DNA from: a virus
Length of the DNA: 64,000 bases
Direction: 5' to 3' (one strand)
Virus record (IMG/VR): IMGVR_UViG_3300042691_053605
Location: 62,001-126,000 of that record
Shown: positions 1 through 9,900 of the stretch, piece by piece
Numbering within the stretch: the stretch's first letter is position 1
Layout of the letters: each line of letters starts with the position of its first letter
Notes under the pieces: generated by a model
Told to the model about the DNA's origin: nothing
The model's database searches: none
What the model saw: the letters and a program-made list of their open reading frames with translations, nothing else
Made by a program: the position numbers and the translations under genes

Positions 1-371
1 GCAAAACGACGGATATCATGTAAAACCAGCAAGTCTCCACGAGTAGTAATCAGCCGCAAATGAGAATGCTTAAGAACTCGGTCCCTTTCCGGACTGTCAT
101 GCCGAACCATAGCCCAGGATCCACTCATACCTAAGGTCACCATTAAATTTCGAATGTCTTCTCCTGCAGGTCCACCTCCAATCAGCTCTAAAATAAGTTT
201 TAACTCCTTTCCACGGCTTTCGGCTTTTACCGTAAAAACGGCTCCACCGAAAGGATCCAGCTCTGTCTTTACTTTTGACACTGTTGATTTTTCAATTTGT
301 TCAAAAAACTGATTGGCGGCAACTGCATTAATAAAGTCGCCCATGATTTTAACCTCGGCTAATTCTGGCAT
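1..371 (-). CDS. Fpg/Nei-type DNA glycosylase-AP lyase, N-terminal part (runs off the window)
   Basis: Only the first ~123 codons lie in the window; the gene continues beyond base 1. The protein begins MPELAEVK, the Fpg/MutM start in which Pro2 is the Schiff-base nucleophile and Glu3 the acid. Further on it has LGMSGSW and HLRL, and LHDIRRF, matching the family's (Y/H)D(P)RRF block. The family excises oxidised bases from DNA and nicks the abasic site. The start ATG overlaps the stop of the upstream exonuclease (TAATG), so the two are co-translated from the class 1 promoter at 1116-1140. The zinc-finger and H2TH regions are outside the window, so completeness cannot be judged. Confidence 0.85.
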   Translation of the reverse strand, partial: MPELAEVKIMGDFINAVAANQFFEQIEKSTVSKVKTELDPFGGAVFTVKAESRGKELKLILELIGGGPAGEDIRNLMVTLGMSGSWAMVRHDSPERDRVLKHSHLRLITTRGDLLVLHDIRRF

Positions 372-1090
372 TACAAAATGTTTTCTTGAATTGTTTGTGG
401 ATGATAAATGTAAAAAATCTTTTCGGCAAGTTGTATCATGGCCTTAACGTCCTTTTCACAGTAGGCGACAACTCGATCAACTTGGCCGTCCCAATATACT
501 CCATGTACCACGCTGCCATCAATATCATCTTTAGGAGTAGGAATTCCCATGCCAAAACAGGCTTCCTCAAATGTTACATCAAGAGAAGAACCGCTTTTCC
601 ACATTTCTTTCATATCAAAAATGTTCATTTCCCACGGCTTCTTCTCATAAGAACTTAAGCAATTAGGAACCTGAATTCCGTTCATTAAGAGACGACGAAC
701 AATCCATGGAACGTCAAAGTTTTTAATGTTCCAACCGGTTGGTATTAGGCCAGCAGAATCTGCTTTATGAAAAAGATTTGCAACTTTTTTCAAGAGCACC
801 GTTTCATTTTCATCAGCAATGCTTTGGATTTGAAAGTCGCCATCTTTCCAGATTCCATAAGAAACGCAAGCAATTCTACCAAATTCTGGAAAAAGCGCTA
901 CATTTTCTAAGAAGTCATGGTCAGGATCTCCTTTCCAGCTTTTTCCGTTTTGAAGTCGGTTACTCTTTTTTGCGAAGATTTCTCGTGCAATTTCTCCGCG
1001 GTCTTCAACCAGCTGCGACATATGCTTGCGTTGACCGCATGTTTCGATATCGAAGAACAAGAATTTCTTAAATTTTTCCCGTGAATACAT
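371..1090 (-). CDS. DEDDy 3'-5' exonuclease, PolB-exonuclease-related
   Basis: A 239-aa stand-alone exonuclease of the RNase H-like DnaQ/DEDDy superfamily. Exo I is FFDIET (Asp14, Glu16), Exo II lies in GWNIKNFDVPWI (Asp126), and Exo III has the tyrosine-type motif Y210-x3-D214. Length and layout fit the predicted 3'-5' exonucleases related to the PolB exonuclease domain. It probably trims single-stranded 3' ends during replication or repair. It is the first gene of a leftward unit with the Fpg-like glycosylase, consistent with a repair cassette, and is preceded by a class 1 promoter. No polymerase domain is attached. Confidence 0.8.
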   Translation of the reverse strand: MYSREKFKKFLFFDIETCGQRKHMSQLVEDRGEIAREIFAKKSNRLQNGKSWKGDPDHDFLENVALFPEFGRIACVSYGIWKDGDFQIQSIADENETVLLKKVANLFHKADSAGLIPTGWNIKNFDVPWIVRRLLMNGIQVPNCLSSYEKKPWEMNIFDMKEMWKSGSSLDVTFEEACFGMGIPTPKDDIDGSVVHGVYWDGQVDRVVAYCEKDVKAMIQLAEKIFYIYHPQTIQENIL

Positions 1091-1115
1091 ATTATGAATT
1101 TATTATTTAGTTCTT

Positions 1116-1140
1116 TTATACTGGGATTGTATAAAGTTTT
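1116..1140 (-). promoter_or_regulatory. Class 1 promoter, leftward (exonuclease-glycosylase unit)
   Basis: On the minus strand AAAACTTT is followed by TATAAAA, the class 1 layout, but the TATAA box is 2 nt closer than in the 27-nt blocks elsewhere. It sits back-to-back with a rightward copy at 1143-1169 that has the same shortened spacing. Confidence 0.6.
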
Positions 1141-1142
1141 CC

Positions 1143-1169
1143 AAAACCTTTTTCCAGATGTGTATAAAA
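1143..1169 (+). promoter_or_regulatory. Class 1 promoter, rightward
   Basis: AAAACCTTTTT followed by TGTATAAAA, about 58 nt before the ATG at 1227. It forms a divergent pair with 1116-1140. It drives the only early-type plus-strand unit (1227-2663). Confidence 0.6.
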
Positions 1170-1226
1170 TAGATATCGGAAGAAGGTAGGAATGAACTAT
1201 ATTCTAAGCACTAACAACCAACTAAT

Positions 1227-1496
1227 ATGAACGATAAAGACTTAAGAGCTATGGCTCAAGCACAAAGCAGACTTGATTTGTCTGACGCCCCTTGGCACGC
1301 ATGTGAAAAAGGCAATCTATTATATGATTACTCTACTATGTTTAAGAGAGTATCTCCACTTATTTCGCCCACCGGTAATGAAGAATTTGCTGCCGCTGAA
1401 GTTATTCTTTGCAAAACTTGCGGAAAGATTCCTCCATTCTTTGCAGAAAAAATGGGTGAAGTTCCTGCCGAATTAAAGTCAGATTGCACAAAATAA
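1227..1496 (+). CDS. Small protein with a CxxCGK motif
   Basis: An 89-aa protein of unknown function. It has one Cys pair, CKTCGK, near residue 65, plus an earlier His/Cys (WHACEK), which could give a single zinc-binding site. No family was recognised. It is the first gene after the rightward class 1 promoter and ends 4 nt before the glycosyltransferase, so it is co-transcribed with that gene and the SET gene. Its coding strand is supported by the promoter and by tight spacing. Confidence 0.65.
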   Translation: MNDKDLRAMAQAQSRLDLSDAPWHACEKGNLLYDYSTMFKRVSPLISPTGNEEFAAAEVILCKTCGKIPPFFAEKMGEVPAELKSDCTK

Positions 1497-1500
1497 TTAA

Positions 1501-2247
1501 ATGGCGCAGACAAAAATTCTAGCCATATCTTTTGCCTTCAATGAAATTAATTTCATTAAGTTAAAAAAACAATGGTGCAAAAATGAAAATATTGATCTCT
1601 ATATTATAGACAATATTTCTAATGATGGCACATGGGAATGCTTATTGGAGCAAGGCATTTCATGCCATCAATTTGATACAAATGGCGAGTTTCACCTAAA
1701 TAAGCTCCAGGATGAACTCATTAAAACTGTTCATGCTATTAAGCCTGATTGGATAATTTATATGGGCGCTGATGAATTTCTTTTTTCTCCAAATGGAATT
1801 AGAAAAGATATAGAAGAAGCGGATCGGCAAGGCTATACTGTCATAAATAATAAAACTTTAAACTTTCACAATACCGGTGAAAACTCAGACTTACATATGT
1901 TTGAAAAGTTTTTTTATTATAGCGATTACGGAACTCAGGTCAGAATAAAAAAGTACTCACCTAACATATCTTTGTGGGCTGACTATTTTGTAGGCGATAC
2001 AAATATCAAAAAATCGTCGGGATTTTGTCTTGTAAACTATGGAGATACAAAAACCGCTGCCGAGAGAGAAGAAACTCTTAAACGCAGAGAAAAAGCCTGG
2101 GCAAATAATCTGGATAAAAATTTTGGAAATCACTACGTAAAAGGGAAAGCAAAAAACTGGATCTGGGATAAAACCGAGCTTATCGATATTCGAACTACTA
2201 ATTATTCATGGGTTTTGCAAAAACTTAAAGAACTGAAATCCCTTTAA
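1501..2247 (+). CDS. Glycosyltransferase family 2-like protein
   Basis: A 248-aa GT-A type transferase of the Glyco_tranf_2_4 kind. The N-terminus ILAISFAFNE is the nucleotide-binding strand. DNISNDGT follows, and MGADEFLF supplies the acidic metal-binding motif (variant DxD). Such enzymes move a sugar from an NDP-sugar onto DNA, protein or surface glycan; the acceptor cannot be read from sequence. It overlaps the next gene by one base (TAATG). A second protein of similar type is at 49965-50720. Given the hydroxymethyl-cytosine pathway in this phage, DNA or virion protein are reasonable acceptors (inference). Confidence 0.75.
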   Translation: MAQTKILAISFAFNEINFIKLKKQWCKNENIDLYIIDNISNDGTWECLLEQGISCHQFDTNGEFHLNKLQDELIKTVHAIKPDWIIYMGADEFLFSPNGIRKDIEEADRQGYTVINNKTLNFHNTGENSDLHMFEKFFYYSDYGTQVRIKKYSPNISLWADYFVGDTNIKKSSGFCLVNYGDTKTAAEREETLKRREKAWANNLDKNFGNHYVKGKAKNWIWDKTELIDIRTTNYSWVLQKLKELKSL

Positions 2248-2663
2248 TGAAAATAGGTCAACACCAAAAGATCCGCGTAGACCGTTCCTCTATACATGGT
2301 TGGGGCGTTTACGCGGATGAAGATATACAGTTAGGAGTACTTATAGAATCCGCTCCTGGAATATCTGTCCCATTTGAAATACTCAAGCTATGCTATTACA
2401 TTTTAACATCAGATGGAATCCCACCAGAAGAATTGGTGCTGGATCAATACGGAATAGGTTGGCCAGGAGAACGGGTTCTCTTTCCGCTAGGATGGGTAGG
2501 CCTATACAACCATTCAGATTGCCCATCTGCGGAATTTGTGTTTCTGCCCGAACCCAATACCGTTGGAATACGGTCTCTAAGAGAAATCGCCGCAGGCGAA
2601 GAGATTACTGTTAACTATGGAGAGGAGTGGTGGGAGCGGAAGAGCTACCTCCAGAAATCTTGA
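2247..2663 (+). CDS. SET-domain protein, putative lysine methyltransferase
   Basis: A 138-aa protein that is essentially one SET domain. It has SSIHGWGVYADEDI near the N-terminus, the knot motif YNHSDCP (NHS) near residue 90, and AAGEEITVNYGEEWW at the C-terminus, matching the family GEEL-x-xDYG block. These are S-adenosylmethionine-binding and catalytic elements. The probable reaction is protein lysine methylation; the target, host or virion, is unknown. It lacks the post-SET zinc region. The 3' end overlaps the convergent PhoH gene by 53 bp. Confidence 0.8.
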   Translation: MKIGQHQKIRVDRSSIHGWGVYADEDIQLGVLIESAPGISVPFEILKLCYYILTSDGIPPEELVLDQYGIGWPGERVLFPLGWVGLYNHSDCPSAEFVFLPEPNTVGIRSLREIAAGEEITVNYGEEWWERKSYLQKS

Positions 2664-3372
2664 GTTCGTATTCGTCAAAGGCGTCCTCGATTTCAATGAT
2701 GATGCTATTTCTTACAATATCCTCTTTTACAAAACTCATTACGCCAAATCGCGATTTTTCCTTAAATAAGTCCATCACCACTTCAAGAGATGACAACTTC
2801 TTATTTTTAAGATCAATCTGTTTGGTATCTCCAATAATAACCATTTTGCTGTCTTCACCGATACGGGTCATGGCAGTTCTCATGTTTTTTAAGGAAACAT
2901 TTTGAGCCTCATCTAAAATGATAATTGTATTATCAATGGATCTTCCGCGAATATAGGCTAATGGAAGTATCTGAATTACTTCTTTCTCCATTAACTTATT
3001 AGTAAGCTCTTTTCCAATGATCTTATGAAAGTTATCTAAAAAGGACTCCATCACTGGTTCCATTTTATCTTTCAATGTTCCTTTTAGAAATCCTACATCT
3101 TCTCCTTCGGTTACGGTAACGCTTTTTGCAATAATAATCTTTTTGTAAAAATTATTGTTGTCTGCTAAGAGTTTAAGAGACTCTGCGCAGGCTACATAGG
3201 TTTTACCGGTTCCGGCTGGTCCTCCACAAATTACGATATCCTTTTTGTGAATGAGTCTGCTTAGCAGCCTTTGGTTTTCAGTTTTTGCAAGGAAATTTAC
3301 CTTGACTGTTGCTGGCTGTTCGTACTGAACTGCCTCAGGCTTAGTAGCCTGCTTTGTTTTTCTTGCTGCCAT
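2611..3372 (-). CDS. phoH: PhoH-family ATPase
   Basis: A 253-aa P-loop ATPase. Walker A is GGPAGTGKT (residues 50-58), Walker B is IIILDEAQN, and the family sequences IRGRSIDNT and MVIIGDTKQIDL follow. PhoH proteins are common in marine and Bacteroidota phages; they are linked to phosphate starvation and RNA metabolism, but their phage role is unsettled. The first ~35 residues are a basic/charged extension. It is the last gene of the wedge operon, one base from the HAD gene, and converges on the SET gene. Confidence 0.9.
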   Translation of the reverse strand: MAARKTKQATKPEAVQYEQPATVKVNFLAKTENQRLLSRLIHKKDIVICGGPAGTGKTYVACAESLKLLADNNNFYKKIIIAKSVTVTEGEDVGFLKGTLKDKMEPVMESFLDNFHKIIGKELTNKLMEKEVIQILPLAYIRGRSIDNTIIILDEAQNVSLKNMRTAMTRIGEDSKMVIIGDTKQIDLKNKKLSSLEVVMDLFKEKSRFGVMSFVKEDIVRNSIIIEIEDAFDEYELKISGGSSSAPTTPLHS

Positions 3373-3927
3373 CTATACTTTTACTGTTTCCACTTTAACA
3401 TCAGACTCTTTCTCGAGTTCCTTTGCGTGGTCTAGGTTTTCTTGGTTATCGTCAAAAAAGATAAAATCGTGGTAGCCATCGGTTATCAGTCCACGAAGTG
3501 CCTCAGATTTTCTCTGAGCAATGCTGCCTTTGAATCCGTATTTAGGATCATTAACTGCAATAACTAGGTCCGGGTGAATATCAATACCATTTTCCAGGAA
3601 AAAAGTTCTAATCATACTCGAAGAAGACCGTGCTGTAAGTATACAAACATGTACGCCTTTTTTGTAATAGTCTTTCAATTTTTCCATTACATGCGTAATA
3701 AATTCTGCTTCACGGAGTACATCAATACTTTCAAAATCACTAAAAGAAAGCGAATGCTTTTTAGGATCCATCTTAAAGAAATTAAATTCCGCGGGAGTTA
3801 GCGATTTGATAACCGCGCCTTTACGATTAAGAACTTGAATTTTTGCAGAAGATATGATTAAGGTGTCATCCAAATCGAAAACGGCAAGTTTTCCTGCTTT
3901 GGTACCTTTGATATTGGCCTCGTTCAT
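3373..3927 (-). CDS. HAD-superfamily phosphatase
   Basis: A 184-aa HAD hydrolase. Motif I is FDLDDT (Asp18, Asp20), motif II is ILTARS, and motif IV is FFDDNQEN with a preceding lysine in QRKSEA. The fold family dephosphorylates small phosphates or nucleic-acid ends; a role in 3'-end repair as in T4 Pnkp is possible, but no kinase domain is present. It sits between the giant structural gene and phoH in the same leftward operon. Substrate is unknown. Confidence 0.75.
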   Translation of the reverse strand: MNEANIKGTKAGKLAVFDLDDTLIISSAKIQVLNRKGAVIKSLTPAEFNFFKMDPKKHSLSFSDFESIDVLREAEFITHVMEKLKDYYKKGVHVCILTARSSSSMIRTFFLENGIDIHPDLVIAVNDPKYGFKGSIAQRKSEALRGLITDGYHDFIFFDDNQENLDHAKELEKESDVKVETVKV

Positions 3928-3945
3928 AATTTTGTTTTATTTATC

Positions 3946-6900
3946 TCAGTTTGCTAGGTAAACTTCTAGATAGTTTGGATTGTACTTAGTCTGAGTATTT
4001 CCATTACTATCGGTAATACTTAATTCTAAATCATACAAACCAGTTTCCATAAATGTCCAAAGGAATGACGGATCAATTACAGAACATACTTTAGTGCCAT
4101 CATGGTATAAATTCCATCGATAAGAAGTTTTGCCTGCAATATCCGACGCGTCAGAAGTAAAGAGCACCGAAGCGCCAGCAGGAATTTTCTTTTCCGCTAC
4201 ACCAATAGTGGAATCTTCCCATGTAAACGCAGAATTAATAGAATCTTCATACAAAAGTCTCATTGACTGCCATTGTTTAGTTCTGCTCCAAATTTTTGAA
4301 TTTGTAGGCTGAAACTTAAATGGAAGACTTAAAGGAACATACGCATAAAAAGTAGAACTGCTACCGGAACCGGCAATTTGAGGGCCGTTTGTATACAAAA
4401 TGTTATCATTTACAGAATTTATTGCGGTTCGGCTATTTTCAAAAAAGGTAGTTGTGCTGGTATTTCCAAGATACATTCCCTCATATAGGGTTCCACCTGA
4501 AGTTTGAACTACCACATTTGTCAACTCATATTTATTATAGTCATAAATTAATGCGGGATCTTCTGAGTAATCTGCGCTAAAATATACAGCGGTCTTTCCA
4601 AGTATTCCACGAGTTTTGTCCACTAAAACGCATTCAAAACTTTGGCTTTCTCCATCGCCATCGGTATCGGCAATATAAATTTTAAGATAATCTCCAGATG
4701 ATACTGCGGGAACCGTTGTTGTTAATGGAGTAATGAAACAAAAATCATCATACTCGGTAATTGTAATATCGGCAGACGGGCTGAAAAGTACTTCAACTCC
4801 TGCAGAATTGTATACCTTAACCAGGGCTTTAGGCCTAAACGTTTCAAAATTGTAAGAATTCCAGGAATTTCTTGCGTAAAAGCCGTAGTAGTCCTCGTCA
4901 TTTGTATAGTTTTCAAAAGACGGATTATACGGCTGACCGGATTCCTGTAAGAAAACCTGTGGAGCGCGATAAGGTGCAGCAAATTGTAGTAGACTACTAT
5001 CCAGGCTGCCGCCATAAAAACTATTCCAGTCTTTTACCCAGTTAAAGAAATTTCCTAACGGCAGAGTGTTACCACCATTGCTGTATTTGTTTTGTGTAAT
5101 AAATGCGTAGTTTTGATAGAAACTCATATCAATATTTGGAAGACCTAAATTGGTATATCCTAATAAATCTGTTCCTGGAGTTTTCCCCTGTACTGTAACA
5201 TAATAATTTGCATTAACAAGACCGCTATCACGTACAATTTTTACCAATGAACTTCTGTATGGATAAACCTCAAGACACATATAATTACTTGTTACGCCTG
5301 CTACTTGATCCAGAGTAATACTTTTAACAAATCCGTTTTCTCGTACAATCTGTCCAATGTTTGGCCCAAATTCGCCTATTACGCTGGAAGTATTTGGATC
5401 GTAAATATACCCTCCAAGAGGTAAACTGTCTCTATAACCTACAATATTAGTAATAACTCTGCTATTGGATTCAAGATTTCCGTGTATTACGCATGCCGGG
5501 ATCCATGGTCTAGATCCTACGGCGGCAGAGGTTGCTCCTATCAATATACTTGTAGGCGAACTATTAAAAACGTACCACCCAGGTTGAATGCCTTCTGCTT
5601 GTATTGAGCTTCCTTGTAATAAGCCTGTGAGTGAAGAAGTATCTCCAAACATAATATTGTTTGCAGGATTCCCCCAAGAAAACACACCGTAATATATGTG
5701 TTGGCCGTCTCGCTCTTCTACATTGTAATAAAATTTGGAAAGACCTGGGTTTTCATTTCTTTTTATGGTTCCGGTGGGATCATAAAAATTATTGTTTAAC
5801 AGGTCTGACATATATGTTGTTACGACAGAAGCGTCGGGCGGACACCCTGACAAATCAATTTCATACGGAATATCTTCATTAAATTGAATAGTCTGGCCTG
5901 CATAATTTGAATCATCATCTACCGCGATACGCGTGCTTGCAGGAAGCGTATAGTTCCAGTCAAGCGTGGTCCAGGTTTGTGAACATGAGTTTTCCCAATT
6001 CAGAGTAACTGCTTCATCCCAAGCAGTCTTTGTACCTAAATGTGTTTCTGCGTAGTCTTCATCAAAATCAGTAGCAGATTCTTCAAAAGTAGAGTCACAA
6101 CGATAAAGTTCTTGATCATCATCATTTAATGTTAATATGCTCCAACCGGTATTTCCTAATTGTCCTACATTTTCCACTCTTAAAGAAAAATCGCCTTCTG
6201 AAATTCCATGATCGTAATACCAGCCTTCCCCGGTTGAAGTATCTGCAGGGAATTGAGTTGAACTTTCAAATGCAGGATATATTGGATGCGTATTGAAATC
6301 CATTGTAATCTCTAAGTTACTCAAAGAATTTGCCGAAGAAAATGTTCTTGTTGGAAACACATCATATTTGTATTCAATCCAAGTTTTATATCCATTGCTT
6401 AAATAATCCTGCAAAAGGCCTTCTAGCTCATTCATTTCTTTCCCATCAATAGTTGCGGCTTCAATTGCCACAACACTTGAAGGAGAATCTGACCAAATAT
6501 CCCATGGATGCCCTTGGTTGCTGGTAACTTCGTACATATTAATTGTACGGAAATGTTGTTCGTATACTACACTTGTAGGAACAAATTCCGTAGAATTGGA
6601 AATTTCAATTACGCTTCTTTCACCTGTTGAAGATTTTACAGCTGCAGCATACACATTGCTTCCACAATAGGTTAAATCAGTTATCGGCATACCTGGAGAA
6701 ATTGTTGAAGGCTCATACTGTACAGGCGCAATTGGCGTTTGACCGGAAGAAGTGCTTGAAAGAGGAAATACTTCTATTTCACCGGTATTTTCATAAGAAA
6801 CATATAAAGAATTTGTATTTGCATTATACGCTAATTTTTTAGGAATTGGCCTATTTAATAAAGTAGTATTGATTGTCGCAGTTGACCATGCCAAATTCGG

Positions 6901-9900
6901 TCTTTTTGAAAGCCTCATTTGCATGGATGAATTGGCGGCCAAAAACCAAAAATTAACGGTAGACTCCGCGTAATCTTTTAATGTGCCTGGCCCGTATAAA
7001 GGAAAGCTCGCTGAAGACACGTTAGAAACGTTTGAGGTCGTTGGATCCAAGTTAATCGCATAATAGCCTGGCAAAACGTTATTACCTATGATTAATCTAG
7101 AAGCGCTTAGATTTGCGGTACCAAAAAAGTTTACGTAATTTGTAGCATTGTAAAAAGGTCCTGTTGCGGTTCCAGTGTAAGTCCTTTCATATGTTTGTAA
7201 ATTTGTTGATGGATTAATTACGGACAAACCAGCAATACCAGGTCCAGACGTAAATGCAGGATCAAAATAAAACACATATATTTTATTTACCGTTCCACCA
7301 ATATAACTAACATTTCTAATCATAAGAGGATTAGCTCCGGTACTTGCCGGTTGGGCATTGGAGATTACCACCAGGCTGATAGCTAAACTTGCACAGTTAA
7401 TCCGTGTTAGCCTATTTGACCCAAATTCCCAGCAATACATACAATCAGCACCTGGAACGTACACCATACCATCAATAGTGCCAGGTCCAGCCACCGTAAA
7501 ACTAGTGGTTGTCATAGTAACGGTATTGACAATATCCACGGTTACCCCATTTCCGTAAACCCAAAGTTCTTTATTTGAAGGAGTATCACGAGCTACCATT
7601 TTTGCCTCTTGCGTACTATTGCTTAGAGATGCTGAACGAAGCTCTGTATAGTATTCATTAGCCTCGCCCACAATTAGAGAAATTTCAGTAAACCCTGGAC
7701 GAATTTCAGTTAACGGATCTGCTGTTGTAACATAGGTTCCGCTTCCAGATGTATTAATGTAAAACATTGCCCGGTTACCCCAGTTAAATTCTGTAGGGCT
7801 TTCTAACTTTTCTAGAGTTACCGCTGTAGTTACTGCGGAATTTGTAGGCCATGGAGTTACTAACAAATTTCCGTTAGGCCCGGTCAAATTTCGATATTTG
7901 TAAATTTGGCCGTTTACCCATTCTCTACCTACAAAAGAGTCATTTGCAAAATTAAGTAGTTCTATTCCCGAGTCATCTCCAGAAATTGGATCTGCAATTT
8001 TACTATTAATTGGAATTCCCCATTTGTACGGAGGCTGAGACTTAAGAGTTCTGCTGTTATTTAGAGGAGTATCATTGTTTCCTTGTAATCTTACATATTG
8101 TCCAGGAGTTAAAGTTTTTCCATTGTCTGGTGTATAGAGATCATCCTTAATAATCACAGTATTTCCAATTTCACGAAGGCATTCCCAAGAAGTTGGACTC
8201 ACCTCAAAATTCTGTGGCCATGTAAATCCAGAGTCTAAAACAATTGTAATGTTGGTTCCGGTAATAGAAGAGCTAACAACCTCTCCTTGAAAAGTATTTC
8301 CGTCTCTTCTAAAGAAAATCCATTCGCCTGCTTGTGGAAGAGGCCGTGCTTGTTCATCCGTTAAAGCAATTATTACCGAAGGCGTTGCAGAATTAAATGA
8401 AGAAACATTTCCTATTTTATTATCATACGCACTTACGCGATACACTTCCTTTAGAGGATTCACTGGAAAATTCCAATTGTTTTCTCGTGAAAGCGGAGAA
8501 ACATATAGGCTGTCCCAGAGTATATCACAGTCATCCCATGCGGTCCAGGTTTTGATAGGGTTTACCCATCTTCCCCAGAATTCATCCCACATAAAAATTC
8601 CTTCATCCCAAGTATCAACGCAATTTTGTTCCAGCTGCAATATATTTGAATCCGAACCCGCGTTTCCATCTTTGTGTGGAAGACCTGGTTTGTATGATGG
8701 ACCTATAAATCTGGTGGCATAAGAAGAAATTGCCTCGGGCATATAAACCTCAATGTAGTTTCTTTTTATCTCATTAACCCAGTTATTATCGGTGTCATAT
8801 ACTATAAGTTCTACACGGTAAAACCCTTTGTACGGAAGAGCAACCCTATGATTTAAGTGGTTATCAATACTGCTTCTGCCTGAAGTATATGTAAATGTAG
8901 GAGTTCCGTATTCGGAATCCACTTTCCATTCCATTTCGTAAAAATTACCACGGCCAATTTCATCCCATGTATACAAAACAGAAGTGTGCCCGCCGTAAAT
9001 TTTTGCTCCCGGAGAGTACAAATACCCGTTTCCGCCAGCGGTTAATCTAGCACCTTCATGCACATATATTGTTTGAGGACTTGGATTTGAAAAATTTGTG
9101 GTAAAAGAAGTAACATCAATGTAGGCTCCTACAGGATCTACATTCGTAATAACAGTTGGCTTTGGAATACCATCACCTACTACCATTGAACCCACATTGT
9201 ACGGCTGTGTTTGTGGAGCAACGTTAAATGTAGTAAAAATTCTTGAAGTTGTAGGACTAAGCACGCTGATGCTTGTAGCAGTTGCCTCTATTATTTGTAA
9301 TTTACCGTTTTCTAATTTAGTTACCGCGGTGGCTCCTATACCATCACCTCCTACAAATTCAATTGAAGGCGTTAATGAATAGCCGCTTCCTTGCGATACA
9401 ATTTCCACCGCAAGCACTGCCCCTGAAGTTATAGGATCATCATCAATGTATACATTTAGGCTGCCATCTTCCGCGCTCCATAAATCGTTCCAGCTAAACG
9501 CCATTTCATCCCAGGTAACCTCAAATCCTAAAGCAGTCAGATCCACAAATGCCGCAACCGGTGCTCCACTTTCATTGGTATTTCCTGTTTCTGGAACGCC
9601 ATCAAAATAGCCAACCTTTGGTCCTGGTACCAGTGTTTTTGCAATGTCATATGTTATTGCAGGTGTAGCAGAGGTTACCGGATCTATTGCAGTTAGTGTA
9701 TAATTTGAAAGAACTGGATATCCTTTACCAATGGTAGTAGTTTTTACGCCTTCCAAGGAATAATTAATATCATCATATGCAAGCTTAAACCCGGTTCCAG
9801 AACCTGATACATAAGCAGCATTTCCGTATAGCGTTGTATATGTTAAGCTACTTAACTGTGAAAATGCTTGAGGTAATTGCAAATATCGGCTATCCTGATT

